Of a DNA stretch of 64,000 nt, positions 9,053-18,015 are shown in pieces. The stretch's first letter is position 1. Every line of letters begins with the position of its first letter. Position numbers and translations under genes: made by a program. The stretch lies in NCBI RefSeq assembly GCF_014837035.1, contig NZ_JACSPS010000001.1, forward strand, positions 552,374 to 616,373. The letters are read 5' to 3'. Below the pieces are notes generated by a model. The model saw only the letters and a program-made list of their open reading frames with translations. It made no database searches and was not told the DNA's origin. The stretch comes from Kaistella pullorum. Its GTDB lineage: Bacteria > Bacteroidota > Bacteroidia > Flavobacteriales > Weeksellaceae.

Positions 9053-9886
9053 ATGAAAGTTAAAGACCATTTCCTCGCACAGGAATATTTCGACATAGAA
9101 CCTACCGATACACCCGGTATTCTTAAAACAAATCCTATTCCTGCTGACCTTGAAAAATATTATGAGTCGCAGGAATATATTTCTCACCATCAGGATAAAG
9201 GTGGCATTAAAGAATTCATTTATAAAAAGGTTCAACAACTGAATCTTAATTTCAAAAGAAATCTGCTTGCAAAGGAGCTGTTTAACAAGGCTAAAGTATT
9301 AGATTATGGCTGTGGCGCAGGAGAATTTTTAAAATTCATTGAATCTGATTTCACCACATTCGGCTATGAACCTAATGCCGATGCACGTAATTTCGCAGCT
9401 AAAAAATTCTCGTCAACCACAATAATTGACAATATTGCGCAATTGGAGAATGAATCGCTGGATGCTGTCACAATGTGGCACGTACTTGAGCATATCCCGA
9501 ATCAGGACGAAATTTTGAATCTGATAGCGCAAAAACTTAAGCCGAACGGATTACTCGTTATCGCAGTACCAAACCACACTTCTTACGATGCTAAAAAATA
9601 TGGCGAGTATTGGGCCGCTTATGATGTTCCACGACATATCTACCATTTTTCAAAATCGGGGATGGAGCGTCTCATGAAAAATAAAAAATGGAATTTGAAA
9701 TATACGCGACCCCTCCTCTTCGATGCGTTCTACATTTCAATGCTAAGCGAAAAATATAAGAAAAATCCAATTTTTTGGCTTTCAGGCTTCATTTACGGAG
9801 CTATTTCTAATTTTAAAGCCATAAAAACGGGCGAATTTTCCAGCCTGATATATGTGATCAGAAAAAATGAGAAAATCGATTTTTGA
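9053..9886 (+). CDS. class I SAM-dependent methyltransferase
   Basis: A 277-residue protein of the Methyltransf_23 type. Motif I is VLDYGCGAGEFL at ~82-93 and the post-motif region contains DAVTMWHVLEHIPN, typical of this group. The N-terminus (TPGILKTNPIPADLEKYYES) resembles other bacterial methyltransferases acting on small or lipid-linked molecules. The target is unknown. It is separated from mnmG by a parS site and ends at a bidirectional terminator facing pgk. Confidence 0.85.
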   Translation: MKVKDHFLAQEYFDIEPTDTPGILKTNPIPADLEKYYESQEYISHHQDKGGIKEFIYKKVQQLNLNFKRNLLAKELFNKAKVLDYGCGAGEFLKFIESDFTTFGYEPNADARNFAAKKFSSTTIIDNIAQLENESLDAVTMWHVLEHIPNQDEILNLIAQKLKPNGLLVIAVPNHTSYDAKKYGEYWAAYDVPRHIYHFSKSGMERLMKNKKWNLKYTRPLLFDAFYISMLSEKYKKNPIFWLSGFIYGAISNFKAIKTGEFSSLIYVIRKNEKIDF

Positions 9887-9950
9887 TAGATTTCTGCGAG
9901 TCGATTTTCTGCTATGATAGCCAAAATTTTACTGAACAAACCTTACAAAC

Positions 9951-9985
9951 AAAAAAAACCTGAAAAATAATTTTCAGGCTTTTTT
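9951..9985. terminator. bidirectional intrinsic terminator between methyltransferase and pgk
   Basis: The stem CCTGAAAA/TTTTCAGG (9959-9966 and 9971-9978) has a 4-nt loop, an A-tract on the left and a T-tract on the right. It serves both convergent genes. Confidence 0.85.
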
Positions 9986-10000
9986 AGTTTAATTCGTTAT

Positions 10001-11191
10001 TTATGAATTTATCGCTTTCACGCCGGGAAGCTCTTTTCCTTCCAAACTTTCAAGCATCGCCCCACCTCCGGTAGAAACATAGCTCACCTTATCATCATAG
10101 CCAAACTGTTTCACAAATGCTACACTGTCGCCGCCGCCTACAAGCGAGAACGCACCCAAACTTGTCGCTTTCGCAATACTGTCACCTAATGCAACAGTTC
10201 CGGCAGCAAAATTTGGCATTTCAAAAACACCAATTGGCCCATTCCACAATATCGTACGCGAATTCATCAGGACATCATGATATAGATCCCGGGTTCTGGG
10301 TCCAACGTCCATACCCATCCAACCGTCCGGAATATCATAAATATCAACTTCATTGCGCTGCGCCTCATTACTGAACTCATCAGCAATTATTGAGTCCGTC
10401 GGTAAGTAAACTTTCACGTTCATCGCTTCAGCTTTACCTAAAATTTCAAGTGCAAGGCTCATTTTATCTTCCTCAAGCAGGGAATCTCCGATGTTTCCAC
10501 CCAACGCACGGATAAATGTGAACGCCATTCCACCACCGATGATTAGGTTATCAACAGCCGGAAGAATATTCTCAATAATCGTAATTTTAGTCGAAACTTT
10601 GCTGCCTCCAAGTATTGCAGTCACAGGCTTTTCGCCCTTACCTAACACTTTTTCCACCGCTTCAAGCTCTTTAGCCATTAATAAACCGAAGAATTTAGTT
10701 TCTGGAAAAAACTGCGCAATTACAGCTGTTGATGCATGTTCTCTGTGCGCTGTACCGAAAGCATCATTCACATACGCATCTGCATATTTTGAAAGTTTCT
10801 CTGCAAAATCCACGTCGCCGGCTTCCTCCTCATTATAGAATCTGAGGTTTTCCAGCAGCAAAATCTCACCTGGCTTTTGGCTCCCGGTCATGTTTGTGGC
10901 ATCGTCTCCGATGCAGTCGGGGCAAAATTTTACTTCGTGTCCCAAAACCGAACTGATCTCATCAACTATATTTTTAAGTGAAAACTCTTCAGACACCTTC
11001 CCTTTCGGCCTGCCGAGATGCGTCATCAGGATCACAGAACCACCGTCCGCCAGGATCTTATCGATCGTGGGCTTCACCGCCTCAATTCTCGTGTTATCCG
11101 TCACCTTCAGGTCGGCACTTTGCGGAACGTTGAAATCCACGCGAACCAGTGCCTTTTTATCTTTAAAATTATAATCGTTGATTGTCTTCAT
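10001..11191 (-). CDS. pgk: phosphoglycerate kinase
   Basis: The glycolytic enzyme that transfers phosphate from 1,3-bisphosphoglycerate to ADP. The 396 residues are full length. The N-terminal signature KALVRVDFNVP, the substrate-binding HLGRPKG, the hinge region TAILGGSKVSTKI and the C-terminal nucleotide-binding WNGPIGVFE and GGGDSVAFV are all visible. It is monocistronic, with a likely -7 box 20 bp upstream of its start and a bidirectional terminator after it. Confidence 0.98.
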   Translation of the reverse strand: MKTINDYNFKDKKALVRVDFNVPQSADLKVTDNTRIEAVKPTIDKILADGGSVILMTHLGRPKGKVSEEFSLKNIVDEISSVLGHEVKFCPDCIGDDATNMTGSQKPGEILLLENLRFYNEEEAGDVDFAEKLSKYADAYVNDAFGTAHREHASTAVIAQFFPETKFFGLLMAKELEAVEKVLGKGEKPVTAILGGSKVSTKITIIENILPAVDNLIIGGGMAFTFIRALGGNIGDSLLEEDKMSLALEILGKAEAMNVKVYLPTDSIIADEFSNEAQRNEVDIYDIPDGWMGMDVGPRTRDLYHDVLMNSRTILWNGPIGVFEMPNFAAGTVALGDSIAKATSLGAFSLVGGGDSVAFVKQFGYDDKVSYVSTGGGAMLESLEGKELPGVKAINS

Positions 11192-11210
11192 ATTCGTTTT
11201 TTGGATATCA

Positions 11211-11218
11211 CAAATTTA
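11211..11218 (-). promoter_or_regulatory. TAnnTTTG -7 box, pgk
   Basis: On the minus strand the sequence reads TAAATTTG, ending 19 bp before the pgk ATG. It fits the Bacteroidetes -7 consensus and the usual leader length in this window. Confidence 0.55.
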
Positions 11219-11407
11219 ACATTTATTCGCCGCAACGGAAACTATTTTCAAACCGAATTTCCACAAGACCCCACTCTCCTACTTTCCCAACAAATTCTTT
11301 TTTAATTAATAAAAATAAATGACAGGTGTTGTTGTAGCGCACGGTTTTGGGGATAATATTTCCGTATTTATTTCACCACATGGGATCGGTTTTAGTACCG
11401 CATTTAT

Positions 11408-11590
11408 TCACATTTTAAGCATGCTGTTAATCAGGTAATTAATATACTTATCCTCATTTGTTGATATCTTTCCGTCAAGTGTTTTGTTCAGTTCATCACT
11501 ATGGAAAACCACCGGTCAAACTCACGCGAACTTTCCCGTAAAGATTTTCGGCGTCATCACATTTTTTGTGCATTAGGAAATAAAAATGGA
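11408..11590 (-). pseudogene. possible decayed gene fragment
   Basis: In the long gap between pgk and rpiB the minus strand encodes two short pieces in different frames. 11499-11573 reads MHKKCDDAENLYGKVRVSLT and a few more residues to a stop. 11408-11515 is open for 35 codons and includes FHSDELNKTLDGKISTNEDK followed by a helix-like tail before the stop. The composition is protein-like and the frames overlap, as a frameshifted remnant would give. I do not recognise a family, and a chance reading is quite possible. Confidence 0.25.
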
Positions 11591-11663
11591 TTCGCAAAGA
11601 GATTCTTTTAAACACTTATTAACATTTTTTAAGATGCAATTAGCATTTATTCCCCAATCATGT

Positions 11664-11780
11664 AGGGCGTGTCCCCACAGCCGCTTTTGCCGGCGCCGGG
11701 CCGCGCTGTCCGCTACTACTCCTCGGCGCGCCCTCACCGGGCGTGCCTGCGGGGTAGCCGCTTCCATCGCTCACGCGGTT
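11664..11780. repeat. GC-rich dispersed repeat, copy A
   Basis: A GC-rich block in an AT-rich intergenic region. It shares ordered blocks with 24266-24391: CCGGGC, then TCC-CT-C, then ACTCCTCGGCGC, then CCTGCGGGGT, then CCG-TTC-ATC-CT and CGCGG. It lies 71 bp before the rpiB promoter box. Open frames across it look like by-products of base composition. The rest of the 11192-11881 gap holds the pgk and rpiB promoters and the possible remnant; I see nothing else in it. Confidence 0.6.
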
Positions 11781-11851
11781 TAATGCAAATTACAAAACAT
11801 AGATATAATACACAGAGGCGGTTTTACCGCACTTTTTTATTTATTAAATCT

Positions 11852-11859
11852 TAAATTTG
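11852..11859 (+). promoter_or_regulatory. TAnnTTTG -7 box, rpiB
   Basis: TAAATTTG ends 22 bp upstream of the rpiB ATG and probably also drives rnr. Confidence 0.5.
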
Positions 11860-11881
11860 TAAGAATTCAGAAGATAAACGA

Positions 11882-12310
11882 ATGAAAAAGATTAGCATTG
11901 CCGCAGATCACGCCGGCTACCGTTATAAGGAAATCATCAAACAACACTTCAGCGGTCGGATTGAATTTGAAGATTTCGGCACACATTCCGAAGATTCTGT
12001 AGACTATCCCGATTTCGTGCACCCAAGCGCAGATTCCGTCGAGAATGGAAGCAACGAACTCGGAATTTTAATCTGCGGAAGCGGAAACGGCGTGCAAATA
12101 GCTGCAAACAAACACCGGAACGTCCGTTGTGCGCTATGCTGGATGCCCGAACTTGCAGAACTTGCGCGGAAACATAACGATGCAAATATGATCGCGATTC
12201 CCGCACGTTTCATCGCTGCCGAACTGGCGATAGAGATCATCGAGAAATTTCTCGCTACCCCTTTTGAAGGTGGAAGACATCAGCTGAGGGTCAACAAGAT
12301 CCCGTGCTAA
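11882..12310 (+). CDS. rpiB: ribose-5-phosphate isomerase B
   Basis: Interconverts ribose 5-phosphate and ribulose 5-phosphate in the pentose phosphate pathway. The 142 residues match RpiB length. The signature IAADHAGYRYKE is at the N-terminus and the active-site loop GILICGSGNGVQIAANK at about 61-77, with the catalytic Cys in ICGSGNG. The related LacA/LacB galactose-6-phosphate isomerases are less likely without a lac context. rnr follows after 21 bp. Confidence 0.93.
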   Translation: MKKISIAADHAGYRYKEIIKQHFSGRIEFEDFGTHSEDSVDYPDFVHPSADSVENGSNELGILICGSGNGVQIAANKHRNVRCALCWMPELAELARKHNDANMIAIPARFIAAELAIEIIEKFLATPFEGGRHQLRVNKIPC

Positions 12311-12331
12311 TCAACAATTTAAAATTAAACT

Positions 12332-14488
12332 ATGGCTAAAAAAAGCAAATTTGTTTCTCATAAAAACAACCATAAACTGCAGGAAATAGGCAGGCTCATA
12401 CTCCGTTTTATGAACCGCCAGTCCGGCAAAGTCTATAACTATAAGCAGATTGCTGACGGAATAGACTACCGAAACCCGCGCCAGCGCGAGCTTGTTATCC
12501 AAGCTTTGCACAAATTGCTGGCAGAGCAGCAGATAAAAGAATCAGAAAAAGGAAAATACATCCTTAATCTCAATATTGAAGGTACCGTAACCGGAATTAT
12601 AGACTTCAATCAGGCAGGCAACGCTTACGTAAATGTTCCGGAACTTGAAGATGACATCTTCATCCACTCAAAAAACGTGAAAGATGCGCTGCAGGGCGAT
12701 GAAGTACTGGTAGTAACTTACCATTTTAAAGGAAAAAAACTTGAAGGCTCGGTACTCGAGGTGCTTAAAAGAAACCGTGAGGAGTTTGTCGGAACTTTTC
12801 AACTGATCAATCATAAGGATTTTGGCTTCGTTGTATGCGACAAAAAGACGATCAATACGGATATTTTTGTACCAAAAGGAAAAATTGGCGGTGCCTCAGA
12901 CGGCGACAAAGTGGTCGTGAAGATGGTTGAGTGGCGCGCCGGCGAGAAAAATCCGGAAGGTGAGATCGTTAAAGTATTAGGCGCTCCGGGTGAGCACGAA
13001 ACTGAGATCCACTCTATCCTCGCAGAATACGGACTTCCCTACTCTTTCCCGGAGGATGTGGAAAACGAAGCAGAGAAGATTGACCGTTCCATTAATGATT
13101 CTGAGGTAGCAAAGCGCCGTGATATGCGCAATATCTGCACCTTCACGATCGATCCAAAGGATGCGAAGGATTTTGATGATGCACTTTCTATCCAAAAACT
13201 TGACAACGGCAATTACGAAATCGGTGTTCACATCGCAGATGTGTCACATTATGTGCGCCCCGGAACCCTGCTAGATGATGAAGCTTATGACCGCGCAACT
13301 TCAGTCTATCTGGTTGACCGTGTGGTACCTATGCTTCCAGAAGTTTTGAGTAATGACGTTTGTTCACTTCGACCGAATGAGGATAAATTTACATTTTCAG
13401 CCGTTTTTGAAATGGATGAGAATGCAGATTTGGTCAATCAGTGGTTTGGCCGCACGGTAATTCATTCAGACCGTCGTTTTTCTTACGAAGAAGCGCAGGA
13501 AAGAATTGAGAGCGGCGAAGGTGACCTGTCGGAGGAAATTCTTACGCTGGACAGACTCGCGAAAATTCTGAGAAGAGAACGCATCCGGAACGGTGCCATT
13601 ACTTTTGATCGCAGTGAAGTACGCTTTAATCTTGATGAAAACAGCGAACCAATCGGGGTTTATTTTAAAGTAAGCAAAGATTCAAATCATCTTATTGAAG
13701 AATTTATGCTGCTTGCCAACCGCAAAGTTTCTGAATTCATATCACTTAACAGACGGGGTGAACCAACCGGAAATACATTTATTTACAGGATTCACGATGA
13801 TCCCGATCCTACAAAACTTGAGGCTTTGCGGGATTTCGTCTCTACCTTTGGTTATAAAATGGACCTTGCAAATTCCAAGAAAGTTGCGGATTCGCTCAAC
13901 CAGCTCTTACACGATGTGAAAGGTAAAGGCGAGGAGAATATGATCGAGACGCTCGCGATGAGATCGATGAGTAAAGCGGTCTACTCTACCAATCCGATCG
14001 GTCATTACGGTCTTGGCTTCGATTACTATTCGCATTTCACATCCCCGATTCGCCGATATCCCGATCTTATTGCGCACAGGCTCTTGCAGCATTACCTAGA
14101 TGGCGGAAAATCTCCGAATAAGAATGATTATGAGGAAAAAAGTAAACATTGCAGTGCGATGGAACGCCTGGCTGCTGATGCAGAGCGCGATTCTATCAAG
14201 TTCATGCAGGTGAAATTTATGGAAAAGCATGTTGGACAGGATTTCCAGGGTGTGATTTCGGGTGTGGCAGACTTTGGCTTCTGGGTGCAGATTCCTGAAA
14301 ACGGTGCTGAAGGACTCATCAAACTGCGCGATCTGATGGACGATTCTTATTCCTACGACTCCAAAAATCACCTCGTACAGGGTGCCAGAACAGGAAACCA
14401 ATACCAGCTTGGCGACCAAGTACGAATCAGGGTGATGAAGGCAAACCTTATCCAGAAACAGCTTGATTTCAAGATCATTAATGATTAG
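12332..14488 (+). CDS. rnr: ribonuclease R
   Basis: A 3'-5' exoribonuclease that degrades structured RNA. The 718 residues hold an N-terminal helix-turn-helix-like part (~1-75), cold-shock type OB domains (~80-220), the RNB catalytic domain from ~270 with the metal-binding motif TIDPKDAKDFDDALS (~271-285), the later YSHFTSPIRRYPDL motif, and a C-terminal S1 domain (~640-718, GVISGVADFGFWVQI). It is probably cotranscribed with rpiB. Confidence 0.96.
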   Translation: MAKKSKFVSHKNNHKLQEIGRLILRFMNRQSGKVYNYKQIADGIDYRNPRQRELVIQALHKLLAEQQIKESEKGKYILNLNIEGTVTGIIDFNQAGNAYVNVPELEDDIFIHSKNVKDALQGDEVLVVTYHFKGKKLEGSVLEVLKRNREEFVGTFQLINHKDFGFVVCDKKTINTDIFVPKGKIGGASDGDKVVVKMVEWRAGEKNPEGEIVKVLGAPGEHETEIHSILAEYGLPYSFPEDVENEAEKIDRSINDSEVAKRRDMRNICTFTIDPKDAKDFDDALSIQKLDNGNYEIGVHIADVSHYVRPGTLLDDEAYDRATSVYLVDRVVPMLPEVLSNDVCSLRPNEDKFTFSAVFEMDENADLVNQWFGRTVIHSDRRFSYEEAQERIESGEGDLSEEILTLDRLAKILRRERIRNGAITFDRSEVRFNLDENSEPIGVYFKVSKDSNHLIEEFMLLANRKVSEFISLNRRGEPTGNTFIYRIHDDPDPTKLEALRDFVSTFGYKMDLANSKKVADSLNQLLHDVKGKGEENMIETLAMRSMSKAVYSTNPIGHYGLGFDYYSHFTSPIRRYPDLIAHRLLQHYLDGGKSPNKNDYEEKSKHCSAMERLAADAERDSIKFMQVKFMEKHVGQDFQGVISGVADFGFWVQIPENGAEGLIKLRDLMDDSYSYDSKNHLVQGARTGNQYQLGDQVRIRVMKANLIQKQLDFKIIND

Positions 14489-14535
14489 CAGGATCTGAGG
14501 CGTTTTTAGACTCAGTTCTGCAGCATAATTAACTT

Positions 14536-15216
14536 ATGATAGAACTTATTTTATCGGCCGTTGGACTGGGCATCATGCTAAGTTTGGTATTCATCGGTCC
14601 GATTTTTTTTCTACTTATCGAAACCAGTTTTTGTCGTGGTCCGCGCCACGCTATTGCATTGGATTTGGGTGTCATAGCTGCGGATATTCTCTGCATCGCA
14701 GCAGCCTTTTTCGCAAGTGGTGATTTGGTGCAGCTTATCGATAAACATCCGGGATTTTATAGGATTACTGCGCTAATTATTCTGGTTTACGCCATTTACA
14801 TGATGGTTTCGAAGACAAAAATGCATCTACCGGGTGAAGAAAAGCTCATCAGTCAAAACTATTTCAGGACTTTTCTTAATGGTTTTTTCTTTAATATTTT
14901 GAATATCGGCGTAGTACTTTTCTGGCTGGTGACCGTAATTTCTGTGCGCAATGCTTATCCGGATCTGGATGAATTTCTGCTTTATATGGCACTCGTAGTT
15001 GCAACTTATTTGTTCATCGATTTTATTAAAATATATCTCGCCAAGCAGTTTCATTATAAACTCACGGATAGACTCGCAACACGGATCAGGAATGTAGTTG
15101 GTTTTATATTGCTGATATTCAGTGTATTTATATTTATGCAAAGTTTCAAGAAGTTTAATCAATTCGATAAAAAACTCGAAGAAGCCGAACGGACAGAAAA
15201 GAAAATCCATCGCTGA
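14536..15216 (+). CDS. LysE/RhtB family amino acid exporter-like membrane protein
   Basis: A 226-residue inner-membrane protein with about six hydrophobic segments and the N-terminal LysE-like motif GPIFFLLIETSFCRGPRHAIALDLGV (described here by its core GPIFFLLIE and GxxxA region, residues ~22-47). Family members export amino acids such as lysine or homoserine; the substrate here is unknown. The C-terminus is charged and cytoplasmic (KKLEEAERTEKKIHR). The stop and the next start share one base (TGATG, 15214-15218), so the LD-carboxypeptidase is probably translationally coupled. Confidence 0.85.
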   Translation: MIELILSAVGLGIMLSLVFIGPIFFLLIETSFCRGPRHAIALDLGVIAADILCIAAAFFASGDLVQLIDKHPGFYRITALIILVYAIYMMVSKTKMHLPGEEKLISQNYFRTFLNGFFFNILNIGVVLFWLVTVISVRNAYPDLDEFLLYMALVVATYLFIDFIKIYLAKQFHYKLTDRLATRIRNVVGFILLIFSVFIFMQSFKKFNQFDKKLEEAERTEKKIHR

Positions 15217-16145
15217 TGCAAAGTAAGATTTTTCCCCCAAGCCTTAAAAAAGGCGATAAGATTGCGGTCATTTCTCCCGCCGGCTCTGTATTGCCTGAGC
15301 AACTTGAAAAAGGATTGGCTATCTTAGAATCAAATGGTTACGAAGCCGTTTTGGGCAAACATCTGTACGGTTCTCATGTGCATGGATACTCCTATTCCGG
15401 CACCGAAGAGGCAAGACTTTCAGACCTGAACTGGGCGCTGAATGATCCCGAAATTTCTGCGGTCTGGACTTCACGTGGCGGTTACGGTTGCCAGCATTTG
15501 GTTCCCGGAATTAATCTTGAAGGTTTTAAAAAATCTCCAAAATGGTTTGTCGGCTACTCCGATAATACGGTAATTCAAAGTTATCTTTACCGACATGGTT
15601 TTGCCAGTATTCACGGGCAAACACTGAAAACTGCTGATTTTGGAGTCTGCACAGAAGGTTATGGTCTGACTTTAAATATAATGCAAGGCAGCGTGCCGAT
15701 ATATGCAGTAAATCGTCATAGCCTGAATCGAAATGGTGCTGCTTCCGGACATATGATTGGCGGAAATCTGGCCCTTATCTACGCGCTTCTCGCTACGCCC
15801 TACTCTTTCGTTTTCAAAGATGCGGTGCTTTTTATTGAAGAAATTGGCGAAAAATTTTATGCGCTTGACAGGATGCTGATGGCACTCGAGCTGTCAGGCG
15901 TCTTTAAGCACATCAGCGGACTGATCCTGGGTGGAATGACACTCATGGAAGACGAGGCTAAAAACCCCGAATACAACAGCAGTTTTGATGCATTTGCCTA
16001 TCAGCTTATTGCTGAACGTATTTCAAATTACGATTTTCCGGTGATGTTTGGTTTTCCCAACGGGCATATTTTTGACAACCGCCCGCTCATTATCGGCGCA
16101 AATGTGCAGATGAACGTGGGCGATGAATGCACACTTGAATTTTGA
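15216..16145 (+). CDS. LD-carboxypeptidase (S66 family)
   Basis: Cleaves the terminal D-Ala from murein tetrapeptides during cell wall recycling, according to the family. In the 309 residues the nucleophile serine is in VGYSDNT (~110-116), the catalytic Glu in FIEEIGEKFYALDRML (~206-221) and the His in FPNGHIFDNRP (~283-293). There is no signal peptide, so it is cytoplasmic, as expected for recycling. Related S66 enzymes also act on the microcin C7 family, but nothing here points to that. Confidence 0.92.
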   Translation: MQSKIFPPSLKKGDKIAVISPAGSVLPEQLEKGLAILESNGYEAVLGKHLYGSHVHGYSYSGTEEARLSDLNWALNDPEISAVWTSRGGYGCQHLVPGINLEGFKKSPKWFVGYSDNTVIQSYLYRHGFASIHGQTLKTADFGVCTEGYGLTLNIMQGSVPIYAVNRHSLNRNGAASGHMIGGNLALIYALLATPYSFVFKDAVLFIEEIGEKFYALDRMLMALELSGVFKHISGLILGGMTLMEDEAKNPEYNSSFDAFAYQLIAERISNYDFPVMFGFPNGHIFDNRPLIIGANVQMNVGDECTLEF

Positions 16146-16164
16146 GCATTAAATCTTAAATACG

Positions 16165-16536
16165 ATGGCTGAGCATAATGATTTCGGAACTTTGGCGGAA
16201 AATGTGGCTACCGAATACCTGCAAAAAAAGCATTATAATATCCTCGCCAGAAACTTTCGGTACCAGAAAGCTGAAATTGATATCATCGCAGCATTTAACG
16301 GCCTTACGGTGGTTGTGGAAGTGAAAGCACGAAGTTATAACACCGTAATAGAACCCCAGGAAGCGGTAACGAAGAAAAAAATAAAGTCCATCGTGCTGTG
16401 TGCCGATTTTTTCATGCAGGAAAATAATTTAAACACCGAGGTCAGATTTGATATCATAACGGTTTTGCCCGATAGTGACGGTGTTTTACAGCTTGAACAT
16501 ATTGAAGATGCATTTCAAAGCTTTGATGCTAATTAA
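16165..16536 (+). CDS. YraN family (UPF0102) nuclease-fold protein
   Basis: A 123-residue protein with the conserved pattern GTLAENVATEYLQKKHYNIL, NFRYQKAEIDIIA and VVVEVKARS, the E-x-D-(x)n-EVK core of the endonuclease-like UPF0102 fold. The catalytic-looking residues Glu/Asp (AEIDII) and EVK are intact. The role in bacteria is not settled. It sits in a forward run between the LD-carboxypeptidase and an SDR enzyme. Confidence 0.92.
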   Translation: MAEHNDFGTLAENVATEYLQKKHYNILARNFRYQKAEIDIIAAFNGLTVVVEVKARSYNTVIEPQEAVTKKKIKSIVLCADFFMQENNLNTEVRFDIITVLPDSDGVLQLEHIEDAFQSFDAN

Positions 16537-16551
16537 AAAATTAAAATTTAA

Positions 16552-17310
16552 ATGAAAACAGCCTTGATCACCGGCGCTACCTCTGGAATCGGAAAAGCTA
16601 CTGCAGAACTCTTTGCAACACAGGGTTTCCGGCTCATTGTGTGTGGCCGCAGAAGTGCAGTTTTAGACAAGTTGAAAGACGAACTTTCAAAACAAATCGA
16701 AGTTATTAGTTTAGTTTTTGACCAGCGAGAATTCAACCAGATTGAGACCGCGCTGAATTCTTTACCTGGTGAGTGGAAGAACATCGATGTCCTCGTCAAT
16801 AATGCCGGCAATGCGCACGGCCTGGATACGGTGGAAAACGGATCCATTGAGGATTGGGATGCGATGATGGACGGTAACGTCAAAGGCATTCTCTACGTTT
16901 CGAAACTGATCATTCCCGGAATGAAGCAGCGGAAATCGGGTCATATCGTGAATATTTCTTCGGTTGCTGCACGACAAACTTATGTCAACGGTGTGGTGTA
17001 TTGCGCTTCCAAACGTGCGGTGGACGTTATTTCGGAAGGTTTAAGGCTTGAACTTACAGAATTTGGAATTAAAGTCACCAACATCCAACCCGGACTTGTA
17101 GAAACGGATTTTTCTAAAGTAAGGTTTAAGGGCGACGAAGACCGTGCAAAATCCGTTTACACCGGATACAAAGCGCTGGAAGCGAAAGATATCGCCGATG
17201 CTATTTCATATTGTGTCAATGCACCTTCACACGTGGCCATTTCAGACCTTACCATTTACCCAAGTGCCCAAAGTGAGCCGCGAACTGTTTATAAATCTTT
17301 AGAAAACTAA
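16552..17310 (+). CDS. SDR family NAD(P)-dependent oxidoreductase (YdfG-like)
   Basis: A 252-residue classical short-chain dehydrogenase. The cofactor motif TGATSGIGKATAELFA is at 8-23, NNAGNAHG at ~84-91, the catalytic Ser in VNISSVAA and the YxxxK pair in YCASKRAV. The C-terminal IQPGLVETDFSKVRF resembles YdfG-type 3-hydroxy acid dehydrogenases that oxidise serine or reduce malonic semialdehyde. The exact substrate is inferred only. tsaB follows after 11 bp. Confidence 0.9.
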   Translation: MKTALITGATSGIGKATAELFATQGFRLIVCGRRSAVLDKLKDELSKQIEVISLVFDQREFNQIETALNSLPGEWKNIDVLVNNAGNAHGLDTVENGSIEDWDAMMDGNVKGILYVSKLIIPGMKQRKSGHIVNISSVAARQTYVNGVVYCASKRAVDVISEGLRLELTEFGIKVTNIQPGLVETDFSKVRFKGDEDRAKSVYTGYKALEAKDIADAISYCVNAPSHVAISDLTIYPSAQSEPRTVYKSLEN

Positions 17311-17321
17311 ATTTTTATTCA

Positions 17322-18002
17322 ATGAAAATCCTGCACATTGAAACTTCGTCAAAAAACTGTTCTGTTGCTATTTCAGATGGTGAAAAACTGCTTTGTCTGT
17401 GCGAAGAGACCAGCGAAAACTATAAACAGTCCGAAAATCTCCACACCTTTGTAAAATGGGCGCTTGAGGGCGCTGAGATTGAATTGAAAGACCTTGATGC
17501 CGTCTCGGTTGGTATGGGACCTGGCTCTTACACAGGTTTGAGGATCGGTGTTTCGGCTGCTAAAGGTTTCTGTTTTGGTTTAAATATTCCTTTGATTGCC
17601 ATCAATTCATTGGAGACTATGATAGAGCCTTTTTTAGACCAAAATTCAGATTTTATCATACCGATGATAGATGCACGCCGAATGGAGGTTTATACCGCTG
17701 TTTTTGACGGTAAAACGGGTGAGCCTGTCACCCAAACCGAAGCAAAGATTCTGGACGGCGACTCATTTGCAGACTACTCACATAAAAAAGTGATTTTTGT
17801 AGGTGACGGCGCTGCAAAAGCACAGGAGATTTTGAATTTGCCTGATGCGGTGTATAATGCTTCTGTTTATCCATCCGCAAAGTATTTGATTAAAAGTGCA
17901 GTGCAAAAATTCAATGTGCAGCAGTTTGAAGACGTCGCCTATTTTGAACCCTTCTACCTCAAAGAATTTCAGGGCGTGAAAAAGAAAAAAACCGAAGATT
18001 AA
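17322..18002 (+). CDS. tsaB: tRNA threonylcarbamoyladenosine biosynthesis protein TsaB
   Basis: A partner of TsaD in making t6A37 of ANN-decoding tRNAs. The 226 residues have the N-terminal ASKHA motif ILHIETSSKNCSVAIS and the family signature GMGPGSYTGLRIGVSAAKG (~65-83). The C-terminal half contains PLIAINSLETM and YFEPFYLKEF, as in other bacterial TsaB proteins. The stop codon lies inside the loop of a terminator that also serves the convergent sprE-like gene. Confidence 0.95.
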   Translation: MKILHIETSSKNCSVAISDGEKLLCLCEETSENYKQSENLHTFVKWALEGAEIELKDLDAVSVGMGPGSYTGLRIGVSAAKGFCFGLNIPLIAINSLETMIEPFLDQNSDFIIPMIDARRMEVYTAVFDGKTGEPVTQTEAKILDGDSFADYSHKKVIFVGDGAAKAQEILNLPDAVYNASVYPSAKYLIKSAVQKFNVQQFEDVAYFEPFYLKEFQGVKKKKTED

Positions 18003-18015
18003 CTTCGGTTTTTCT
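17989..18015. terminator. bidirectional terminator between tsaB and the sprE-like gene
   Basis: AAACCGAAG (17989-17997) pairs with CTTCGGTTT (18003-18011) around a 5-nt loop holding the tsaB stop codon. A- and T-rich flanks are present on both sides. Confidence 0.85.

Noticed and set aside
9887-10000. Candidate small RNA between methyltransferase and pgk
   Set aside because: The only structure is a bidirectional terminator; there is no separate promoter.
11319-11438. 39-codon plus-strand open frame in the pgk-rpiB gap
   Set aside because: It has no supporting family, promoter or RBS; the opposite strand reads more protein-like.
11573-11854. Short open frames on both strands across the GC-rich block
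   Set aside because: Arg/Ala/Pro-rich readings on both strands are a by-product of the repeat's base composition.
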